Shown: piece after piece, positions 12,001 through 24,052 of the stretch
Position numbering within the stretch: the first letter of the stretch is position 1
Layout: every line of letters starts with the position of its first letter
Assembly: GCF_027942865.1 (NCBI RefSeq)
Contig: NC_134508.1
Location: forward strand, 31,121,466 to 31,185,465
Reading direction: 5' to 3'
From: Odontesthes bonariensis
Lineage: Eukaryota > Chordata > Actinopteri > Atheriniformes > Atherinopsidae
Length of the DNA stretch: 64,000 nucleotides
Made by a program: the position numbers and the translations under genes
Notes under the pieces: generated by a model
What the model saw: only the letters and a program-made list of their open reading frames with translations
What the model was told of the DNA's origin: nothing
Databases searched by the model: none

Positions 12001-15000
12001 GTGCTAAAAATAAACGTAATATAAACCACAAGACAATGGAAAACGGTACCCTGTGCATAGTGGGGATTCGCTGGTTCATGTAATAGTCACACGTCTGTCA
12101 CTTTCTCACATTGTGTGTCCACCGTAGTTTAATTTAGTGCTATGAATGAATAAAGTACTCTTATGAGCTTCTCTCTGTCTCTTCAGGTCATGACTTGGGG
12201 TCTTTATCACTACTATGTGTCAGAACTGGCCTTCTACTGGTCACTTATGTTCTCCCAGTTCACCGACATAAAGAGGAAGGTAAGCATACCACTGAATCAG
12301 TGTTAGATTAGACCAGTCTGGATACTCCACAGTGGCCACTCCCTGTTAAACATTAGTCAAGGGGTGGTCCGTGGTGTAGTGGGTACAGCAGGCGCCCCAT
12401 GTACAAGAGGCAATAGTCCTCGCTGCAGCTGGCCCCGGTTCGAGTCATGGCCCTTTGCTGCATGTCGTTCCCCCTCTCTCTGCCCCCTGCTTCCTGTCTT
12501 TCTAAACTGTCCTGTCCATTAAAGGCATAAAAGCCCCAAAAAATTAAAAAAAACATTAGTCAATATGTCTATTGTTCCTCATTTGTCAGTACCAGAGAAT
12601 GTGTAAATGCGATGCAAAGTGTCTCGCTTTAATGTAAATTAGAGTCCATCAAATGGAAACCGGACTTTTGAGTTTTCTATATAACAGACTCTTTCAGTTT
12701 TGATTTCGGAAGCAGGTCACATGCGTGTTTTTGAAGGGGGCGGGTGCAGCTAATGCTGCCCGCTCTGTGAATGCTCTGTGTTTCCAGCACGAGGGCACCC
12801 ACCGTCATGTGACTGCAGGATGGAGCAGGCCTAAGTCTGTTAGGATTGCAGAAATTCCACTGAATCCCAGAGTAGCACACACTTTACTTTGGTTAGTTCA
12901 TACCACCTTAAATCTCTGAAGAATTGTTTTAGATTGGCTGTCTGGTTTGGTTTAATATGCAGTCAGTTGAATCTGTTTATTATATGATGATCAGATAAGG
13001 CAGACAAAGCAAAGCGTTCAACTTACGTCTTCAGCAGAATGTCTTTTTATTACATTAAAGGCCTTAATTCATGAGGGAATTTTCCTCCTCAAATTTGCAC
13101 TACTTATTTTCTTATCGTTTTTTTCTTCTCCTAATCATGAATGTATTATATAGATATGTACGGATACAGGAAATGGATGTCCAAACGATAAAAAGTTTGG
13201 ATAAAAATCATTTAAAATTAAATAATTCAGCATAGGGAAGCTGCCCGTTCTTAGGGCCTGTCAGACAGATCAAAGATAAGGGCCGGTAATGTGTTTTTCT
13301 CTATGGATGCTTTATCTTTTGCTCAATGAACATTAAAGTTCCAGCATTCAAAAGTCAGGAGATGCAAAAAAAAAAAAATGGAACAACACATTAATGTCAT
13401 TTGACATAAACCACCTTCATGATATTGCTAGTTAAATGGAGAATCAAAACCACAGAATGTATATTTCCTCACTAAATCTGTTGAAGAGCAGTCTGTCTGC
13501 ACCCGTAATCCTCTGCTGTCAGCACAGTTGGCTTGACTGTCAGACGCACGCGTCTTTTGTTTTGGCCAAGCGTTTTAAGCCACTGCCAACGTGTTTTTCC
13601 AGAGATCTGCAACGTTAATCTTAAAACTATACATTTGTTTTAAAATGTTTTGCCATTCGGGAATCCTGAAGGCCTTGGAGGGCTCATTAGGTGTTGGTAT
13701 GATGGCGCCACAAACTTAGATGGTCTTAGATGACAAGAGTTTTACCCTGTCACCCTCTATGGAGGTTCTGATCATTGGGACCTAATCTAGAGTTTAAGAT
13801 TTAAATTAAACGGAGCTGAAGGTCTTATAAATGTATGGAAGTGCTCACACTTGTCTTCAAGGCAAGGTTTGGCATCCCAGCTCAAACAAGAATCAGTGCA
13901 AATCTTATGTCTGAAAGTAAGAGGTGATGCAATATTGCATCATCACCTACTCTTCTCGGCCTTGTTAATCTGCTTCTTACGTTGCGCCTCTTTTTAAAGA
14001 AACTTGCTGCTGCATTTTTAAAAGGATGTGCGTTATTTTAGGTGTTTTATATTTGGGAAATGTGAAATCCTTTAGTTGGCTGTCAATATAAACAAATAAA
14101 AAAATTACCATCTTCTGTGGCACAAGAGGGCTTTTAGTCAAATTTAAGCTCACTTACAGTCACACTGTTAGCATGTTGTGTGATCCACATTTGGTGGCAG
14201 TTCATTCAGTGGTTGATGTGACATTTCCATTTGAAGCCTGTGGGAAGCTGCGTCTTCAGAGAGAAATGTAGAAACATACAGCACTCTAAGCATTGCTCCC
14301 ACCTTTTTATTCATTTCCAGGACTTCCTGATCATGTTCATCCATCACCTGGCAACAGTGGGCCTGATCAGCTTCTCTTACGTCAACAACATGGCGCGAGT
14401 GGGGAGCCTCGTGCTGTGTGTCCACGATGCCTCTGATTTCCTGCTAGAGGTCAGTAATAACAGGGAACAGCCATCTGTTTCAGAGACGTAACACAATGCA
14501 GAATCTAATATCCTGGGAACTGCATTGAAATGATAGATAATGGGTTTTGCATGACATCACCTCATTTCACATCTTGTCATAGACAGAGACTCTTTAAGCG
14601 TTCCCCATATTGTTATTTTTTACAGCTACAGTGATACATGAGCTTCTCTGGCACATGCAACACTGAGCAAAGGTTCTCTCTAATATGCTGAGAAAGTAAC
14701 ATAGATAGAAAGCATGTGGTTGATATAATGTGTTCAGACATGGCTGCCAATGATAGCTGAGCAGCCTCTGATGTCACATTCAGTACTTTCCCCTCAGTCT
14801 CAGCAGCCTCACTGTTTCCTCGTTATTCTAAGTTGTTTCCTCTTGGCTTAAATCCAAACCGTTTGGAGCTAATTTTAGTTCAGCTCAGAAACAAATCTTT
14901 ATACATGCAACATAATATACATTTTCCGTTTTGTTCTTCGACAGGCTGCTAAGCTGGCCAACTATGCCAAGTACCAGCGCTTGTGTGACTTCCTTTTCAT

Positions 15001-18000
15001 CATGTTTAGTGTGGCTTTCTTCATTACACGACTCGTTATATTTCCAATATGGTGAGTACTGTCTGACACCTGCAACTACTAGTTTATTCATGCATTACCT
15101 GTGCAGTGCAAATGAGATGACTTCATTTTAATTTAATGGATAGATGATGTCTGTTAAATCGAGAGTAAAAATCAAGCGCTGATGTTCATGGTGGTGGCTG
15201 AGCAATGTTTAAAGGGAGTGTTTGAAGGCTTTCTCTGAGCTGCTTTTATAGAAATGATCATAAATACACTCTGCTTTGGTTCCTTAGATAACCTTCTTTC
15301 TAGCATATATCCCGGAGCTGTGATCCATAACCCTGTTTAGAGCCATAGGCTGGATTCTGCAGCCTTTGAATGGATTTTAGGTGACTCTAAAATGAAAAGC
15401 ACCATGCAACTGAGTGGAAACCAGACGCTTAACTTAGCTCACTTAACTTCTGCTTTAGAACTCTTAGATCTGTACTGAACTTTAGGCATAGGGTGCCACT
15501 CAGATGAAGACTGTTCCTCGACACAAACCTGGGTGGTGCTGCTCAGCCTCCAGAGACACAGACAATAGGGAACCTATCATTGGCAAAAGTAACCTGAGCA
15601 GCTATATTCAGTGTCTTGGTGTGGTTGATTGATAAAGCTAGTGTTGCTGGTGCAGCGACGTGGACTGAAATCTATACCGTCGGGGGGGGGGGGGGGGGGG
15701 GGGGGGTGGGTGTCTGTTGACAACCTCACGCCACTCAGCTGGATTTAAAGGAAGACGTGACCTCACCAACATCGTTGTACACATGTACAATAAAACCTGA
15801 GATGACCAATTACAATGGAAAGAAAAGATAAATGCAGGAACACTAAAAGCTCAACTGAATAAAAAATAGAGGCCAATGGAGCACTTGTATCTCTACCACA
15901 TGATGTTATGGTCCGATTGAACAAAAGTTAGTTTAACATATTATGACGACAGAGACAAAAAGCTGTTTCAGTACTTGGGTGTAACATTTCCATCTGTTTG
16001 TCTCTTTGTTTTTACAGGGTCCTGAACTCCACCATGTTTGAAAGCTGGGACATTGTGGGGCCATTTCCATCCTGGTGGCTATTCAATATCTTACTGTGTG
16101 TCCTCCAAGTTCTGCACATCTTCTGGTCGTACCTCATAGCCCGTATAGCTATTAAAGCCATGCTGCGAGGCAAGGTGAGTCATTGGGACCCTTTTTTTTT
16201 TTTCATCATTTGTCTACCCAGTTCTCCTCAAAGGCAAAATAAAAACAGTTTTCTTGAGTTTGGGAATTCTTGGGGAGTTTACTGGAATGTTTCTGTAGTC
16301 TAAAGTATCAAGAAAGGGAGAAGTTTGGGACCATTAACAAAGCTTCTAGATCCGATTGCTCAGCCAGACAAGTTATTGGGATAAAGGGCCTTAGTCTGGC
16401 AGGTAACAACAAGCCAATCATCACTATGAATGGGATACACAGCCCCTTAGTTGAGAGGAATAGAAGGATAACAATGCAATACTCCTATTAGCCCTGCATG
16501 GTAGCACGGTCAGACAAGAGCCATTCGTCACCAGCACGGGACAGTCTGCTGAGAATCTGCTGAATGGCAGTAGGAGCAGCAACATCTTCTGAACTGAAGC
16601 AACAGAGATTTAACTATTTAGTCACCATTCCCATCGGCCTGTAAGTGTACAACCAGGAACCGAGCATCACCCCACTGATACCATTTCCATGATCCAACAT
16701 AATGATGGCAGCATCGTGCTGAGGTGATGCATTACTGTGACAGTCTGCAGGCTAATCACACAGGAAAGATGCATGCAGAAACCTACAGAGCGAAAACTGT
16801 TCTGAGTGAGGCTGGGGTTACATTTCAGCAAGACGGTTACCCAAAGCATATCGCCAAAGTTTGCCCAAAGGAAACCTCTGAAGGCCCTGCAGTGACCCGG
16901 CCAGAGTCTCCTCTGGTCCTGAAACCTGGTTAACGTCTCAGATTCGCATCAACCCTCCCTCATCTAACCCGATCGAGCTTGGACGTCCCGATGTGCCCTC
17001 GCTGCCAAAAGGTGTTGTAGCCATGTACAAAGTGAAGCCATATTTCCATGTTTCCTTTTCAATAAATTAACAAAAAACTGTTTTTACTTTGCCAATGCCG
17101 ATGGCATTTTCTGGACATATTGCTCTATTTAAAGGATAAGACCGGTTTTTTGACATTGGGCCCTTGATTTCACATTATAACATGATGTTCTACTCACCCC
17201 TGCTTGTTGTTGAACATTTGGAGCTGTTCCGAAGATATTCGAGAGGCGTCTGGCTGCTCTCTTGAGATATTCGGCCATGAAACGGTTTCCTATGGGCAAG
17301 CTTATACAGGCACAAACTATGCTGTTTATAATTTATTAATTACTGTACATTAGCACTGATAACGTGGAGGTGCGTCGCTTACTTAAAAAAATCCGGGTTA
17401 TTGTAATTTTGATTTTTTCGTCGTAAAGTGGGTGTTACTGACGTCCTCGTCGTGCTACTGCCACAGACAGCCCACAGACCTGCTGCCTATTTATTCATTC
17501 GGCTAAAATTCAAAATTAGTAACCCGGATTTTTTATAAGTAAGCGACGCACCTCCACGTTATCAGTGCTAGTGTAGAGTAATTAATAAATTATAAACAGC
17601 ATAGTTTGTGCCTGTATAAGCTTGCCCATAGGAAACCGTTTCATGGCCGAATATCTCAAGAGAGCAGCCAGATGCCTCTCGAATATCTTCGGAACAGCTC
17701 CAAATGACCAACAACAAGCAGGGGTGAGTAGAACATCATGTTATAATGTGAAATCAAGGGCCCAATGTCAAAAAACCGGTCTTATCCTTTAAGGACCCAA
17801 ACATTCTTGCAGCATTTGCTGTTGTTTACGTTTGTTTACCATTGTTGGTGCAACGTTCACAGCCATTATTAAAGAAGAATATCTCAAATCCAAGTTTTCT
17901 AAACTTTGAATTAGCAGAAATTCAGTCGCTTTCAGAAAAACAACGTCTTCAGCAGCAGGTAGGCAGTTCAAACATCTTCCGGGTTAGTTAACGCACCCGA

Positions 18001-19572
18001 TGGTTTCACTTCAGAATAATTGGCTCAAACTGAGCTGTGCGTTTTCATTTCCTCAGATTTACCATGTAAAGTGACTGCTGTTGCTTCCTGAGTGATATGA
18101 GCTTAAATTTACCGATTTTTATCAGACATTTTTCTAAATAATGTGATTTTTATTCGATTGAAAAGTACTTTAGTTCATGTATCTTTTTATGTTTCAGGAT
18201 ATAATTCCACCTCACTGAATTCTCTAACAAAGTATCTAAACAGATTACAGCTAAACGAAAGTCTTTTTTTTTGCATGTATTGATCACTATTCACTCCACA
18301 CTTCAGGGCTTTTTAGATTCCCTTTTTTTTATTGATCCACTTTGGATTCATCAGTGACAGAGATCACCAGGTAAATGTTATTCCCAGCTGCACCTCTTTG
18401 CCTGACAGCAGAACGTTTATTGACATGTACAACATGGCACCTCACAGCTAGTTTTGGTGATGGATTTGCAGCCTCACCATGTTTTTCTTGTCTGACTCTG
18501 TCTCAATCTTTCTGCAGACGCAGTTTATTTCCTCTCCCCCAGAAAGAGAGAGGGGGATCCTCTGTCTTATCTTTGTCCAGTGAGCCCTCCTCGCTGCTTT
18601 CTTTCTTCTCTGCGTCTGCTCTGTCTGCTTGACAACTTTACCTTCTCTGTGTTGGGCTGTAAGTTTCTATTCACTTGCTCTGCTCTTATTTGTTTCTCCA
18701 ACCTTAATTTCACCTCTCCTGTGTGTTTCCATCAGGACTCAGAGTAGCTGTAGTGGCTCTTACTCTGACAGCTCTTGCAGTTTACACTTAGATCAAGCTC
18801 TACTCACAAAAAGCAATAGGAGGGGGGTTGCAAATGCTGAGTAATGTTGTAATGGTGTCATGAATGTCAGGTATGCCCAACTGTTTCTTATTAAGCAGGA
18901 AATTGTTGCAGTTGTCCCACACCACCACCCTGTGGCAAATCAGGTGTAGAAATATATCAGTCATGGTGATTCCCAACCTTCCTTCTGTTTTCAAACTGAT
19001 CAATATGAACCCTCACAGGTTCACTCAATCACAGGCTGTCTCAGTCCATGCAGTCTGTCTGAGCAGTTAAACCAAGGAGTCACTTTCCTTCCTGTATCCT
19101 ATCCTGTCATTTTCAGGCTCATTACACAGTAACAAAGAAAAGAAACTGACAAATAAGCAGAATTTGGTCTCATTTGTGTTTCTGTCCAACTAGCAACTCA
19201 GGAAATGATCTGACAGCAACCTTTAATGTAGGTTTTCTAGAGAAATTGATGAAATATTTTATTTTTACTGTCACTGTAGAGCATTGATAACCAACTCATA
19301 GGGTCCCAAACCCCAAAAAAAGCTCACAATTTTCAGCTGAGTATCTCAAATTTAGTCTTCATCAACTGTTTATTGACAGAATTCTCTCTCCCGTCTGCCA
19401 GGTCTGCAATGATGTTCGCAGTGACATTGAGAGCAGCTCAGAGGAAGAGCCTGACTCGGCCACAGATGGCCTCAAGATCTCCCCTCCCCATACTAAAGGA
19501 GAAAACGGCATGAACGGCCACTGTGCTGCTCTCAAATCACGAATGCAGAGCCACAGCAGCTGGTCGGGCTGA
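9052..19572 (+). CDS. cers5: Ceramide synthase 5, exons 2 to last (5'-partial)
   Basis: ER multi-pass enzyme that N-acylates sphingoid bases to (dihydro)ceramide. Nine exons join in frame with GT-AG sites: 9052-9157, 10176-10306, 11042-11099, 11214-11264, 12187-12279, 14321-14449, 14945-15051, 16018-16174, 19402-19572. Exons 2-3 give the homeobox-like region ([12 protein letters not shown], then [20 protein letters not shown]). Exons 4-9 give the TLC/Lag1 domain, with the Lag1 motif in [20 protein letters not shown] (double His expected in the active site) and [20 protein letters not shown]. The last loop reads [12 protein letters not shown], the region known to set acyl-chain length. The C-terminus has the acidic DIESSSEEE, a typical CK2 site cluster. 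About 333 residues are visible; exon 1 was not found and probably lies to the left. cers5 is preferred over cers6 because of the C-terminus and the adjacent cox14 and bcdin3d. Confidence 0.92.
12361..12550 (+). repeat. tRNA-derived SINE in cers5 intron
   Basis: The head contains an A-box-like TGGTGTAGTGG (12372-12382) and a B-box GGTTCGAGTC (12437-12446), followed by the percomorph SINE body (GCTGCATGTCGTTCCCCC) and an A-rich tail. It is flanked by a perfect 13-bp target duplication, AAACATTAGTCAA, at 12348-12360 and 12551-12563. This shows L1-type retroposition and a fairly recent insertion. It is not a functional tRNA. Confidence 0.9.
12564..14320. other. cers5 intron, no recognised feature
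   Basis: Intron between the IKRK and DFLIMF exons. Only an A-run near 13366-13377 and short unrecognised frames are visible. Confidence 0.5.
15682..15706 (+). repeat. Poly-G tract of 25 in cers5 intron
   Basis: Twenty-five consecutive G followed by T and GGG lie in the sense strand of a cers5 intron. The tract could form a G-quadruplex in DNA or pre-mRNA, and its length may vary or be misassembled. Confidence 0.95.
16300..17000 (+). pseudogene. Decayed Tc1/mariner-like transposase in last cers5 intron
   Basis: Broken frames show [14 protein letters not shown] near 16315-16355, HNDGSIVLR near 16690-16720, and [16 protein letters not shown] near 16818-16867. The last is the block around the second catalytic aspartate of Tc1-like transposases (QQD..PKH). 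Many stops interrupt it, and I could not define terminal repeats. The family call rests on these short blocks. Confidence 0.5.
17129..17792. mobile_element. Foldback MITE with TTAA target duplications
   Basis: TTAA occurs at 17129-17132 and 17789-17792. Between them the sequence begins AGGATAAGACCGG and ends CCGGTCTTATCCT. The two arms are near-perfect inverted copies of about 260 bases (for example CACCTCCACGTTATCAG on the right against its complement on the left), separated by about 130 bases. No coding frame is present. It sits in the last cers5 intron, so the pre-mRNA would form a very long hairpin. Confidence 0.88.
17793..19401. other. 3' part of last cers5 intron
   Basis: No recognisable element. 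It is moderately pyrimidine-rich (18500-18720), and unrelated short frames occur on both strands. Confidence 0.45.
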
Positions 19573-20599
19573 CCATGGAGACAGAAGCTGGGAGTTCCCT
19601 GCAGTTGGCTCCGTTGACAGCGCCTCGAAGAGCTTCGACGTCCCACATTCACACCGACAGCTGGTGTGCACACATTCATGTTTGTGAATTGAAGGATGTG
19701 CAGACACTGACACTATTGGCTGTGGAGAACCGTGTAAAGACGCCGAACTCCAGAGGTGACATTTAAAAGCTGAAATGACATGGAAATCAACTGAAGCATG
19801 TGATCTGTATAGCCTTATTTTTCAAATGTCGGGATGTGTCTCGTGCAGACGATCTGTTTCAATGTTCTCTCCCAGTTTTATTGGTCAGTTGAACTTGGAT
19901 TATTTTTTTCTCAAAGGGTTCATTCACTTTGGATTGCACAGTGCAGGCATCTCACAGCAGATAGCACACAAATTCAGAGAAAAATAATCGTGGATTGTTG
20001 CTGCTGTGGTTTTCATCAGTTATTTGAGTAGCAAGACGTTTGGAGCCCTTTGCCGTCTATTGTGGATTAACCCTTCACTACATTATTTTGGCTACTTTGT
20101 GACTTGTTTTACTGTTTTTACTTCTTCTGAGACCAAATGTGTATGAGATTGTTTGTCACTGCCTGTACGGGAATCCAGGTATGAGGACTTGTGGAAAAAA
20201 ACCTGTCATGTTCTCACCCGAGTGTCTTGTACAAATGTATTTTCAAATATATTCTGTTGTTGAAGGATGTCTCCTTTAAAAGTCCTGTGAAGAAATACAG
20301 CATACTAATGTGGTTGAAGGCATTTTAATATAACACAATACAAACGATTATAGCCATCTTCATTCCTGAAACAGTGCCACAGAGTGAACGTGACACAGGC
20401 CACTGATGCAAACGTGTTCTTGAATAATTTGCTTGGCGAAGCTTTATAAACAAAAACTCGTCTTTGCGAGGTAATGTCTGTGAAATCACACAGACATCCG
20501 GGGGTAAAATCAACCTTGTCGCGACTTAGCGAAAGACAAACACAAGAGGAATGGAAAATGTCCACATCTGTGCGAGGAAGGAGCACAGCTGTCTTGACA
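19573..20599. other. Convergent 3' UTRs of cers5 (+) and cox14 (-)
   Basis: The cers5 stop ends at 19572 and the cox14 stop lies at 20600-20602, so the two genes are tail to tail with about 1 kb between. No AATAAA is clear for cers5; an AATATA-like word lies near 20247. For cox14, TTTAAT at 20324-20329 reads ATTAAA on the minus strand and could be its poly(A) signal. Confidence 0.5.
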
Positions 20600-20776
20600 T
20601 CAGTCTTTGATGACCTCGGTGTCCTGGTTTTCCGCGGCCACTTGCAGCTGCTTTTGCTTCTGCATGTAGCGGTATCCTCGCATCGCACACAGGTAGCCTC
20701 CGTACGCCGTCAGCAGCATCATCGAGGCAGAAAAAGCCCGATAGCCGATATCAGCCAGACGCTTGCCTGTCACCAT
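20600..20776 (-). CDS. cox14: Cytochrome c oxidase assembly factor COX14
   Basis: A single coding exon of 58 codons plus stop, which fits the family (human COX14 has 57 residues). It begins [20 protein letters not shown], continues with a hydrophobic segment [19 protein letters not shown], and ends in a polar tail. COX14 is a small single-pass inner mitochondrial membrane protein. It holds newly made COX1 with COA3 in the early assembly intermediate of complex IV. An acceptor (cctgcag) lies at 20787-20793, so a non-coding 5' exon is expected. A candidate donor is near 21971-21972 with exon sequence above it. It neighbours cers5, as in human 12q13.12. Confidence 0.93.
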   Translation of the reverse strand: MVTGKRLADIGYRAFSASMMLLTAYGGYLCAMRGYRYMQKQKQLQVAAENQDTEVIKD

Positions 20777-20786
20777 GATGAGGACC

Positions 20787-22511
20787 CTGCAGGAATGAGG
20801 AGCACAAGGTCGGGGCCGTGCAGAGGTGGAAACATCAAATAAAGACTAGGTTTAGTCACGTGCGACCCCGTGCGATGTATGAATCATAAGGATACATTTA
20901 ATATACCACTAATACCCCACTACTATTGTCATTTCTGAGGTTTTGCACCTAAAATCATTCAATGTTGCAGATGAAACAATCAACAATATATATATATATA
21001 TAGCACTTTTCTCCACTTCACAAGACACAATACAACACTTTTCCAATATTTCAGCCTTGCTAATTATGAAAATACGTTGTTTTTTTTTTCCATTGGAAAA
21101 TTCTGAGATGCAACTGAAAAAGTCTGCATGGTCCAAACACTGGTGCATTATTTGTAAATCGTGAGATATTTTGATAAATTGTAGTCGAGAATATTCTGTG
21201 TTCCACTGTTTAAAAGTACTATAACGATATGATATTCAGTTACAAGTAAGTACTTGGAGAAGAAGTATTCATTCTCCAGAAAATAACTAGGCTACCCTAG
21301 GCTAATTATGAAATATATCGTTTTCAGATCATAGATACTAATACTGTTCTGTATGTTTAGTCCAGAGGTCCCTAGCCTGCAATTAGAGCTCCTTTTACAG
21401 TCAGGGGTTCATTTGATGATGAATAAATTTAAGATAAACATTTGATTTCGTGTTTTTACCCTGTCTTCTAAAACATTTCCAACGAGACACTTCATTCATG
21501 TTTTGGTTTAAAAACGAACTCCCAGCCGGAAGATTGAGAAATCACAGGTTTATCTTTTAATCTAATAGATTTTACGCAAAACGTTTAAACAAATCAAGAC
21601 AAGGGGAGAAAAAAAAAGTTATTGGCCAATTAATTATTAGTGGAAAACTAAAAAGGCAGCATTAAAAGTAATAGATCGGTAAAAATACTCAACTGAAGCA
21701 CTTGTTTTCCACCCCAGTCTAATCATTAAAGGTTAAGCTACAGCTCGACAACGCAGTTTTATACAGCTTTAGTTGATTTATCAGTTAAACAGATCATAAT
21801 ACAGATCACTGCTGTTTTAACACTAACCCCACCATGGGAATCTATCTGGTTTAATGTCGCCTCCTCAAAATAAACAGTTTACTATGTTACAGCACGCGCC
21901 GGAAAACGGTCGTTCTGCTGTGAGCGAGGACACAAGTTAAAAAAATCTCTTCAACACGTTTGCATTTCCTACCTTTTATTAGTCAAAGCAGAAGCAGGGG
22001 TGGACTGTCGATGTTTATCTCAATGTCAGAACTCGTACATGCGAAGTTAGCAGTCAGCTAACTAACCTTAGCTTTCGTAATGTACGGAAACTCAAAGGGG
22101 ACCTTACTCTTGATTCGACAAAATAGCAGGAGCTGTAGAGCGCCACCTGCTGACTTGGAGTCCGTATGTTCAGCCGCCACACTTTTACCCAGTAGTACTT
22201 AAAACAAACACTTAAACTTACTGATGTACTTTGTTTTAGTCTTTTATGTAATACCGATATTTATGCGGCGCATACAGTTATTCTTCAAATTAGAATTTCC
22301 TCAAAACAACATGGATACAATAATAATAATTTTAAAAAAAGGCTGTGAATTACAAGAGTTTATACATATATTTTTAAATTGTGTCTCACTTATTACACCA
22401 TTGTGTGGCATAATTAATTGCCAAACAGTTAAGCAATTCATGGAGGAAAAATGCACCAGATGGAAAAACAATGAAAACAATCATCACTTCTAGCTGGAGA
22501 TGAAATAGAGA
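20787..22511. other. cox14 5' region, intron and presumed promoter
   Basis: No coding exon is recognised. A (TA)n run lies at about 20983-21002. Minus-strand sequence above about 21973 (ending AAAAG before gtaggaaatg) is a plausible non-coding first cox14 exon. This is inferred from the acceptor beside the cox14 ATG. Confidence 0.4.
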
Positions 22512-22763
22512 TTAGCTGGATCTTAATCTACATTTTGCATTTCTACGGATTGAAATGGCAAAGCCTTTATTTGTGATGACAGCAATGAAAAGCTGATTAT
22601 CCTCCACAGGAGTTCGGGGCCAATTCTTTTCTGCAGCCATCTGCAGGTCTTTGAGGCCAAGTCTTTCCTTCTGAAAGTTCAGGATGGGATTCAGGTCTGG
22701 ACCGTTCCTAGGCCAGTCCGAAATATAAGTCTTGTCCTCTGTTAGATTAATATTGACCTTCAT
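22512..22763 (-). pseudogene. Tc1/mariner transposase C-terminal fragment
   Basis: The minus-strand frame contains PRNGPDLNPI, the Tc1 catalytic-region PDLNPIE-type motif. After an internal loss it continues LGLKDLQMAAEKNWPRTPV and ends VITNKGFAISI, similar to the usual C-terminus of fish Tc1 elements. The catalytic D..D region upstream is missing. It lies between the cox14 and bcdin3d promoters. Confidence 0.7.
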
Positions 22764-22979
22764 ACCTTTAAAAATGTCACAATAATAATAAACAAAAATT
22801 GTTATAATTTGGGGCTCGTTGATGTCACGTTACTCTGGCGTTTTATAAGTCAGTTGTCAGCTTCTGTGTCGGTTCATTGAGGACTTCTTTTTTTTATATA
22901 TATATACACATAATCAACCTGAAGTTTGTTTTGCACTAATAAAACCTGAGAAGGTGCTACACGACGTGTATGTTTCCAC

Positions 22980-22986
22980 CCGGAAG
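22980..22986 (+). promoter_or_regulatory. ETS-type motif upstream of bcdin3d ATG
   Basis: CCGGAAG lies 24 bases before the bcdin3d start codon. ETS-family sites are common at start regions of housekeeping vertebrate genes. The role here is inferred from motif and position only. Confidence 0.35.
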
Positions 22987-23010
22987 GATTTGGTAGTCGC
23001 ACACATTACA

Positions 23011-24052
23011 ATGGCAACAACGTCGAGCGGAGCAGGTGATGAAATAAACGACCCCGGCGCTGCTCCTTACGGAAACTTCAGAAACTACTACACGTTTAAC
23101 CCTCCGGAGAACCGCCTGAGTCTGATTCCCGCCTCTCTGCTGCAGGATTTGGGTTATAGTCGAGATGAAGACACACTGGTTCTGGACGTGGGGTGCAACT
23201 CAGGGGTGAGTCTGAAGCACATCTGGATCTGAACATGGCACACGGCAGTGGGGCTCCTTTTATGGTGAAGAAGATGATTTGAAGTGAAAATCCGTCCCTG
23301 TCACATAGTCCTGTATTATTGAAAAAATAAACTAAGTTGAATGAGGTCAGAGGCTCATGTGTCATATGTATATTTCCCATGATGCAACGGAAAAGAAGCT
23401 CCCTCTGGAGGGATAATCTGAACCGTAAGTGGAAAATCTGTGGTGTTTCCCTTTAATAAACCTGAACTCCAACGGTTGTCTCCTCCTGTCTTTCTGTGGA
23501 CCTCAGGAACTGAGCGTGGCCTTTTACAAGCATCTGCTGCCGGAGCCTGAAGAGGAGTCACACGGGAGCAAAGTTCACCTCCTGGGCTTCGACTTGGATG
23601 AAAGCCTCATCGAGCGGGCGCAGCAGAGCAACCCTCAGCCTGGCAGCATCACCTTCATCCCTCTGGACATCACCGAAGACACCGAGCGGCTGCAGGACTA
23701 CCTCGTCCAGCACGGCAGCTCCCACTTCCACCTGTGTCTGTGCCTGGCTGTCACCATGTGGGTCCATCTGAACCACGGAGACTCGGGCCTGCTGCAGCTG
23801 CTCTCGCGCCTGGCCTCCGTCAGCCAGCACCTCCTGTTGGAGGCCCAGCCCTGGAAGTGTTACCGCTCTGCAGCCCGGCGCCTGAGGAAGCTGGGCCGCT
23901 CTGACTTTGACCACTTCAAGACCCTGAAGATCCGGGGGGACCCGGCGGATCACGCCAGGAAACACCTGGAGAGCAACTGCGGCATGGAGCTGATCCAGAG
24001 CTTCGGCAGCACCGCATGGGACCGTCAGCTGCTGCTGTTCAGACGGAGATGA
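23011..24052 (+). CDS. bcdin3d: RNA 5'-monophosphate methyltransferase BCDIN3D
   Basis: Two exons, 23011-23205 and 23507-24052, join in phase 0 to 246 residues. It is an AdoMet-dependent methyltransferase of the Bin3 family that caps 5'-monophosphates, known to act on tRNA-His and reported to act on some pre-miRNAs. Visible blocks are YGNFRNYYTFNPPENRLSLI near the start, the AdoMet motif VLDVGCNSGELSVAFYKHLL crossing the exon junction, LGFDLDESLIERA, the Bin3 signature TMWVHLNHGDSGLLQLL, and QPWKCYRSAARRLRKLGRSD. The start ATGGCAACAACG is chosen because an upstream in-frame ATG (22954) adds non-homologous residues. Human BCDIN3D has 292 residues; this protein stops soon after WDRQLLLFRRR, so the variable C-terminal tail is absent. 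Confidence 0.95.

Noticed and set aside
12372-12446. tRNA-like A and B boxes
   Set aside because: They belong to a SINE with an A-rich tail and 13-bp target duplications; this is not a tRNA gene.
18375-18844. Ser- and Leu-rich frames in the last cers5 intron
   Set aside because: The sequence is low in complexity, with no homology and no splice sites joining it to cers5.
20305-20688. 127-codon minus-strand frame overlapping cox14
   Set aside because: It is out of frame with the clear COX14 homology at 20600-20776 and has no domain.
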